Source: Ditylenchus dipsaci (lineage: Eukaryota; Nematoda; Chromadorea; Rhabditida; Anguinidae). From it: a stretch of 64,000 nucleotides of DNA. The notes under the pieces are model-generated. The model ran no database searches. It saw only the letters and a list, made by a program, of their open reading frames with translations, and was not told the DNA's origin. Both the position numbers and the translations under genes were made by a program. Every line of letters starts with the position of its first letter. Within the stretch, counting starts at the first letter, position 1. Of this stretch, positions 58,701 to 64,000 are shown piece after piece. The stretch lies in assembly GCA_004194705.1 (NCBI GenBank), contig SADC01000905.1, forward strand, positions 434,001 through 498,000, in the 5' to 3' direction.

Positions 58701-61700
58701 TCTTTTCAAAAGCATTTTTCGTGGTAATTTTACACATGAAGCACATTTTCATGCTACATAATACGTTGTCTCAAAAAAGATGACTAAATTTTGACTTTTC
58801 GGATTAAAAAAGAATTCAGCACTAAATTTTTTACTAAAAACGAGAACTTTTTCAGCAGTCTGGATTATGTAGCTGCTTTAAATATTGCCCATGCTAAGAA
58901 GGTAAATTAGCTATATATTTATTTCTAAATATTACAAGTTCAAAACATTTATAGGCGCATGTGGTACTTGAATCGGTAATCTTTTAAATCCTTCCCTATC
59001 CTCTATTTCTCTTTTTTTTATCTCTTACGCATGAAAAAACTTTTTAAAAAGGCAACTCACTTTGTTTTATTCAGTTGTGGACTTTTGTAAAACAAAACTC
59101 GGCCCACTACAAAAGAGGATACATGTTTTTCCAACAAGAATTCAACGAAAAGTCTAACATCCACTCAAAAGATGTGGGCGAATCCATTGAACTACTGAAA
59201 AGCAAAGTCAAGGTCGTGGAACGCAAAATGCAGGACAGGTAAAATCACAATTAAAAATATTTATTATTTTTATTTTGAAGATTACAGACATGCGGTGGTT
59301 CCTAAGGTGAATTTTTCAGTTTTTTAATTTTAGTAACTAACCTTTTTTTCAAAAATTAACGGATGTGACTAATTATCCAAAATATATCACCCGACAATTG
59401 GACTCCAGTCAACTAATTGGCTTGGTTGGTTAGAGATGCGCGCACTCACTTACCTTAGACATGATTCCGAGCAAGACTCTTGAACAAAAATGCATTTAGA
59501 GACTATTTTTTTCCCAGCTCCATTGACCAAAACATGCCAAAACAGGCAAATGGTCGAAATTTCAAAATGTCCAAAACTCAATTTTTTATTAACCAGAACT
59601 CAAAAATAATGTCTTTTTCGAGCTTCTGAGACAATTTTAGGTCGATATAGGGTGTTTGGGACACTTTTAAAAAAATTTCATTTGGGGGGGGGGGGGGGTG
59701 GTATACTCCGGTAGGGTCGGATTTTTAATGGATATGTTTAGGAAGTATTCCAGCATCCAGCCGGTATACCCATAGATCCGTACATTGTCTTAGAAGGATA
59801 TCTCTTCAAACGAGCTACTAATGCTTTTAAAACCTGGAACAGGCGATGGTTTATGATCAAAGAGGATAAATTAGTAAGCACTGTTTTTTGAGCCTGACTA
59901 CAGGTTACGGACATTGTTTAGTAAAGAAGTAGTAAAGTCATTTCTTTTTTGTAGCTCTACTCCCACAAATCGTCGGACGGTAGCTCACTGCCTACCGTGA
60001 TGGAAGAAAACTTAAAGCTGTGTCTGTACGTTTTAACACCTTCAACATTTTTAAAGTTGGCCATGACGGAACAATGGAATTTTTTCTTTTATTCTTATCT
60101 CGTAGGCGGAAGTGTGGGGAGCTCAAAACGGCCGGACTCTTTTTGAAATGTGTTTATAGAAGCTTTAATAACAAGACAGGAACGAAAGAAAAAATTTCAT
60201 TTTTCCGTTACTGCCAGGCACTCGTCCATTATTACAGATTGTGTGTTTTAACACCATGTCACCTTTCTTTTATAATAATATTATAAATATACCCTGTATA
60301 ACATGGGTTGGCAACATATAAATACATTATACACATATGTATATATTTTATTTTAGTGTCAGACCAGCTCCTTCTTCTGTTGAGAGAGCTTGCTGTTTTG
60401 AGTTAGTCACACCCTCAAGGTACAAATTTTTTCAATAAGAGCACAATTTGAGAATTCCTTCCCCAGTGACTCAAAAAATAAATTGACAATTAGATTCTAT
60501 CAATTTTTGGCTGAAACAAGCTAAAAAATACAAAACCTATCTTTTATTTTTTAGAAATCACCTGCTGCAGGCCGACTCTGAAGCCCTTTGTTCGGCCTGG
60601 ATTAGAGCTTTACAACGCACCATTCAACACCTACACGAAGATGACTCCGGCTATGCCACTTCCAGAATGTCATTTATGAGTAACTTCGAGTCAGCCTCGT
60701 CTTCCAACGCTCCTTCCTGCCCTGTCACAGCCAATAACACTGGTCATAATGGTGTCAAGTCCAGCAAATCTCTAGCGCAGACCATGCCTTCCAGCTCCAA
60801 ATTTGGGTCTACTTCCTCATTTATAAGGCAAAATGTGTTGTCCGCCTCTAATAAGCTTTCAAGCGACAAGAACGGAATCCAACAATACCCACATCCAGTA
60901 CCCAAACCGCGAGCTAACAGTCATACAGCCGAGATCTTGCCGTTTTTGAGAAGTTTGTATGCAATCCCTGGAAATGAGAAGTGTGCGGATTGCGGCTCCA
61001 AAAAAGATACCAAGTGGGCTAGTATTAACTTGGGGGTGATTTTTTTAAACTGTAGCTTCAAGTAGTAAAAAGTCTTGCTGTTCAGATAGTTATTTGTATC
61101 GAGTGCTCGGGAGCCCACCGGAGTCTAGGCGTTCACGTATCCAAAGTGAGGTCCTTGACTATGGACTCGCTGGAAACTGAACAAAGGAACATATTGCTTC
61201 AACTAGGCAACAAAAAGGTCAATTCTATATTTTTGGCCTTTGTGCCAAACGCTGAGGTGCTATCGCCTGAAATGCCCACCCCTGATTCTACTAGGTAAAT
61301 TTTTATATATTTTCTCCGTGGCTCAATATCTGCTTGACCCAGCACCTAAAAATCATAGCACGGCCTATCCGTGAATTTTGCCTGTTGACCAATGAGGGCT
61401 AACAAGTGCGGATTTTGATTTGCAGTCTGTCTAATTATCAATTCGACATTTGCGACCGTTTATGGGCTTTTCGGCATTACCATTGCGGCATTTGCAGATA
61501 TTACCCTTGCGGATGCGGTGTAGTGTAAAATTTGCGACTCAACATTTGCATTACGACATTTACGGTGCGAAGTCGCGTCTGCGAATATCGCATCTGTAAA
61601 TATGGGTTTGGAAATTTCGTTCTGAAAATGTTGCTTCCTTTAATAAATAGTCTGTTATTAAGGACCTAAAAATTTACAGACTGCAAACGTTGTTCTACAT

Positions 61701-63340
61701 TTGTCTGATCTGTAAAAGTAGTGTCTGAAAATGTATAGCTGCGAAATGTTGCAGCTGTTAATGTGAGGAAGTCATTGACGGTAATGTACTATCAATATAC
61801 AATTTGCCATTTGCACATGACGAGATGCACACAATGCGTTGCAATAATTTAACGGCAAAATTGCGGAAGCAAAAGTATCAACTGCTAAAATAAATCTTCA
61901 AGTGTTTTATCTGCCATTTTTAGCCCTCATTTGTCACCACGCCGTGAATTTTGACAAATTTTATAACAACTTTTTCTACTTACAAAATCCAAAAAAAGCT
62001 TTCGAAACAAATTACAAAATTAATCACATATTTTTAAAAAATGACATTACAGAGATGTCAGGGAGGCCTGGATCAAGGCAAAATACGCCGACAAAAAGTT
62101 TGCCAGACCAGATGCCCAAAAAATGACTAATAACAGCTTAAAACGTAACTTTGCAGAATTTTGAAATTTTTTACAAAACCTTGTATTCAATTTTCAGCTC
62201 ATGCCAGATCTACATCCATGAATGATATGGCCACCTATGGCATTACCCACTTTAATTCCACCTATTCCTTTCAGCCAAAAGATGAAAATAGTCAGTTAAG
62301 TGCAGTCATGCTGGATCCTGTGATTCCAGTTAATACTGGTTAGTAGTTATTTAAAAAGCTTATTTTTTATTCATGTTTTTCTCTTAAAAGTTCACTTCTT
62401 TTTCGATAGCGCAGTTTTTTCAAACATTTCAGACAAAAAGACTTTCTTAATTTTCAACAAAGTTTTTGTCATCGGAAACTTTTCATTCAAATAATCTAAA
62501 AAGGGTTACAAATAAGGCAAATAACATGGAAGCAAAAAAGAGAAAAATAAAAAAAAGCAAGGGGGTAGACGCATTTTTTCTTGAGAGTTGCGAACCCAGA
62601 TAGAGCCTTAAAATATTACAAAAAACAATTAATTAATTTCAGCAGACAACCGAATTTCTAAGACTTCTTTTGGCTCAGATTCCAATTTGGGGCCATTGGA
62701 TGATCGAGTAATAAGCAATGCTATAGAAACAGGATGTCTTGAGAGCATTCTACGGCTAATGGTCAGGGGTTTAACCTGAATAACAGGGTCAGCAATACCT
62801 ACGCTTTGCATTTGGCTGTACAACATGTATGAATTTATTTACTTTGGAGCGATATTTGAAATTTAAATGAAGGCTGAAACTTTTTAATCAAAGAAAGGCA
62901 TGAGATTTAAATTTCAAACGCAAGTCAAAAATAATTCAAAAAATGTTTTTGGAGTAAAAAGCTGTCCGCGTGAATTCACGGTGATGCTCCGTTAATATTT
63001 TTAATAGTTTGCGTATTAATTTATAGTTTGAATATTACTTTCAACAGTAAATTTATAATTTTGTAGCATAGAACGACAGCTATTGAATTTCTACTCCAAA
63101 ATGACGCTAAAATAGACAATCTAGATGAGGAATTGAACTCGGCACTACATGTAGCTGCGAATGTAGGCCACACAATGTAGGAAATTGAAATAGACAATAA
63201 TACTTATTTGTTGACTTTATTTTAGTGGGGTTTATCAGCTTCTCAAAAGAAATTCGGACAAAACTCTAAAAAACAAGAACGGCCAGACTACACTAGATAT
63301 TGCCATGGAAAAACAGTTGGCTGAGATTGTTACTTTGTAG
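55717..63340 (+). CDS. cnt-1: ACAP-type ArfGAP (BAR-PH-ArfGAP-ankyrin), orthologue of C. elegans CNT-1
   Basis: Exons: 55717-55767, 57613-57696, 57773-57831, 57878-57959, 58009-58061, 58120-58167, 58493-58654, 58856-58901, 58955-58975, 59075-59238, 59288-59306, 59742-59873, 59955-60025, 60357-60419, 60555-61035, 61086-61294, 62053-62144, 62198-62338, 62643-62826, 63067-63176, 63226-63340. Start MSATTTSRPVNLLDFTE, then AIKDSPNFR as in all ACAPs; BAR helices to ~59306; PH domain (LEGYLFKRATNAFKTWNRRW ... CCFELVTP ... LQADSEALCSAWIRALQ); Ser-rich linker with PVPKPR; ArfGAP finger CADC-x16-CIEC with WASINLG and the arginine finger in HRSLGVHVSKVRSLTMD; EAWIKAKYADKKF; ankyrin repeats (YALHLAVQH, SALHVAANVGH, QTTLDIAMEK). 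The family stimulates Arf6 GTP hydrolysis in endocytic recycling. One base is missing at ~62766-62775 (exon 62643-62826). The end at 63340 is uncertain, since TT|GTAGGT could be a donor. Confidence 0.94.
56330..56600. repeat. Hairpin-centred repeat block in ACAP intron 1
   Basis: Centre: CAAGCCCTCTGCGCACCC facing GGGGTCGCAGGGAGCTTGG. Flanks: GTGCGCGCATCTCTAACTCT and GGTTTAGATATGCACGCCCA. Then ATTCACTTTCGAGTGATTTG-type sequence and TTTCTTTATGCGATAGGCC. This whole block recurs at 660-900, 20215-20330 with 20700-20810, 52900-52990 with 53350-53470, and partly at 59410-59520. Confidence 0.65.
56890..57362. repeat. Foldback whose arms are built of GTCGTT-type repeats
   Basis: Ends ATGGCTCATTCACAAACG and CGTTTGTGAATGAGCCAT. 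The arms are runs of GTCGTTGTCGTCGTCGTTGT and complementary AACGACGACAACGACGACGA; the centre pairs GAATTGGACAAATTTCGCAT with ATGCGAAATTTGTCCAATTC. Confidence 0.82.
58286..58402. repeat. Palindromic repeat in an ACAP intron
   Basis: TAGGCCAGCATATATTAGGA and GGACTTGAACATGAGTCTCA face GTTTGAGTCCGTCCTAACAT and AGGCTGGACTAGC. Related half-copies: 9995-10065, 33220-33420, 39140-39200, 63470-63530. Confidence 0.65.
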
Positions 63341-64000
63341 GTATTTTGCTTCAATATGAAAGAAACTATCAATATTCTGAAGTTTTTAAGATTTTATGAG
63401 CGTAGCCGGTGGATGTCTATTTGTGCAATTTTCGAATTAGCACTTTTTTAATTTTTTGCATTTCACGTTTGGTCCAGTTCTAACAGGCGCTGGCATACCC
63501 TTAACTCAGACTTCGCATGAGTTAACGAAAATTAGAGCTGGCAAAATGCTAGAGCAGAATTTTTTCGAGCATGCTCAAAAAAATTTTAAAGCATAATATT
63601 CGAGCGCAATCTAACTTTTTTCATAACAAGCGGCTAAAGTAATATTGTATTTTTGGGGCAAAAATATCCCACTTGGTGCCCTATGCATTTTTAGCTATAA
63701 ATTGCCGAAAAAACACAAAAATAGAACGCCAAAATTTTGATAAAATCCCGGAAATCGCCAAACGGGGCTTTGCCACCGATAAACACAGGGCTCCCAAGTT
63801 GGCTGATTTCTCAGCCATTGGCTGATTTCGGACCTTGATGCTGAGGAATTTTTTATGCTGATTTGCTGATTTTGGCTGATTTCGGCATATTTTAGCTGAT
63901 TTTGGCTGATTTTTACCATTTCTATGAAGTATTGATAAAACAAAACCTTTCTATTGAAAAGTTTACGCTACATATTTATTCCATTTGTGCTCTGACTTTA
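63341..64000. other. Downstream of the ACAP gene; tandem TTGGCTGATTT array
   Basis: 63795-63920 is a degenerate tandem array of TTGGCTGATTT / TTTGCTGATTT units (about nine). A GTTCTAACAGGCGCTGGCAT repeat lies near 63476. No exon completing the ACAP C-terminus was found before the window ends. Confidence 0.6.

Overview
The window reads as nuclear DNA from a nematode, most likely a plant-parasitic or fungus-feeding tylenchine (clade IV; Aphelenchoididae such as Bursaphelenchus or Aphelenchoides, or a relative). Three things point there. A complete Srt-class serpentine receptor (a nematode-specific family) lies next to two family-3 (PL3) pectate lyases, enzymes that nematodes of this kind carry by ancient transfer from microbes. 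The DNA is AT-rich, and genes are cut into many small exons with GT..AG introns whose acceptors are TTTTCAG, TTTAG or TTAAG. The species is inference; the gene families are read from the sequence by joining exons in phase.

Layout. (1) ~70-12217, +: a SARA/endofin-type FYVE protein, 5' end outside the window. (2) 12863-28284, -: a PTB-linker-SH2 adaptor of about 660 residues in 11 exons, with an 8.7 kb intron (19030-27710). (3) 32371-36474, +: a complete seven-exon Srt chemoreceptor. (4) 39678-42392, +: an intact secreted PL3 pectate lyase. (5) 46244-49007, +: its tandem paralogue, broken by an in-frame stop and a lost splice donor. (6) 51335-52559, -: an ACOT13-type hotdog thioesterase. (7) 54747-55005, +: the last exon of an unidentified gene. 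(8) 55717-63340, +: an ACAP-type ArfGAP (BAR-PH-ArfGAP-ankyrin; cnt-1 orthologue), with a one-base frame break in the ankyrin part.

Most of the remaining DNA is inverted-repeat (foldback/MITE) elements: arms of 100-800 bp, often nearly identical within an element, in introns and between genes. Several otherwise different elements share short sequences: a module containing GATTCGTG..CAGCGTA, a CCTTGGTCCCC block, and a palindromic block around GCGCATCTC..CAAGCC. There is also a decayed Tigger/pogo element (44205-45366), a hAT-like foldback, a family with TACCGTATTT-type ends, and a head-to-head pair of tRNA-like (A box/B box) units.

The most striking structure joins the two halves of the window. 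The ~2.9 kb at 52071-54950 (thioesterase exons 1-3, repeats, and most of the last exon of gene 7) recurs in opposite orientation at 19845-23257, inside the long intron of the PTB-SH2 gene, in circularly permuted order. The ends of one copy meet in the middle of the other. The second copy is flanked by two direct repeats whose halves recombine exactly into the single repeat at the centre of the first. This is the expected footprint of an excised DNA circle that integrated by one crossover at a resident repeat. The thioesterase is complete at 51-52 kb and lacks its last two exons at 21 kb, and a MITE is whole at 51660-52107 and cut at 21638, so the direction was probably from 52 kb to 21 kb.
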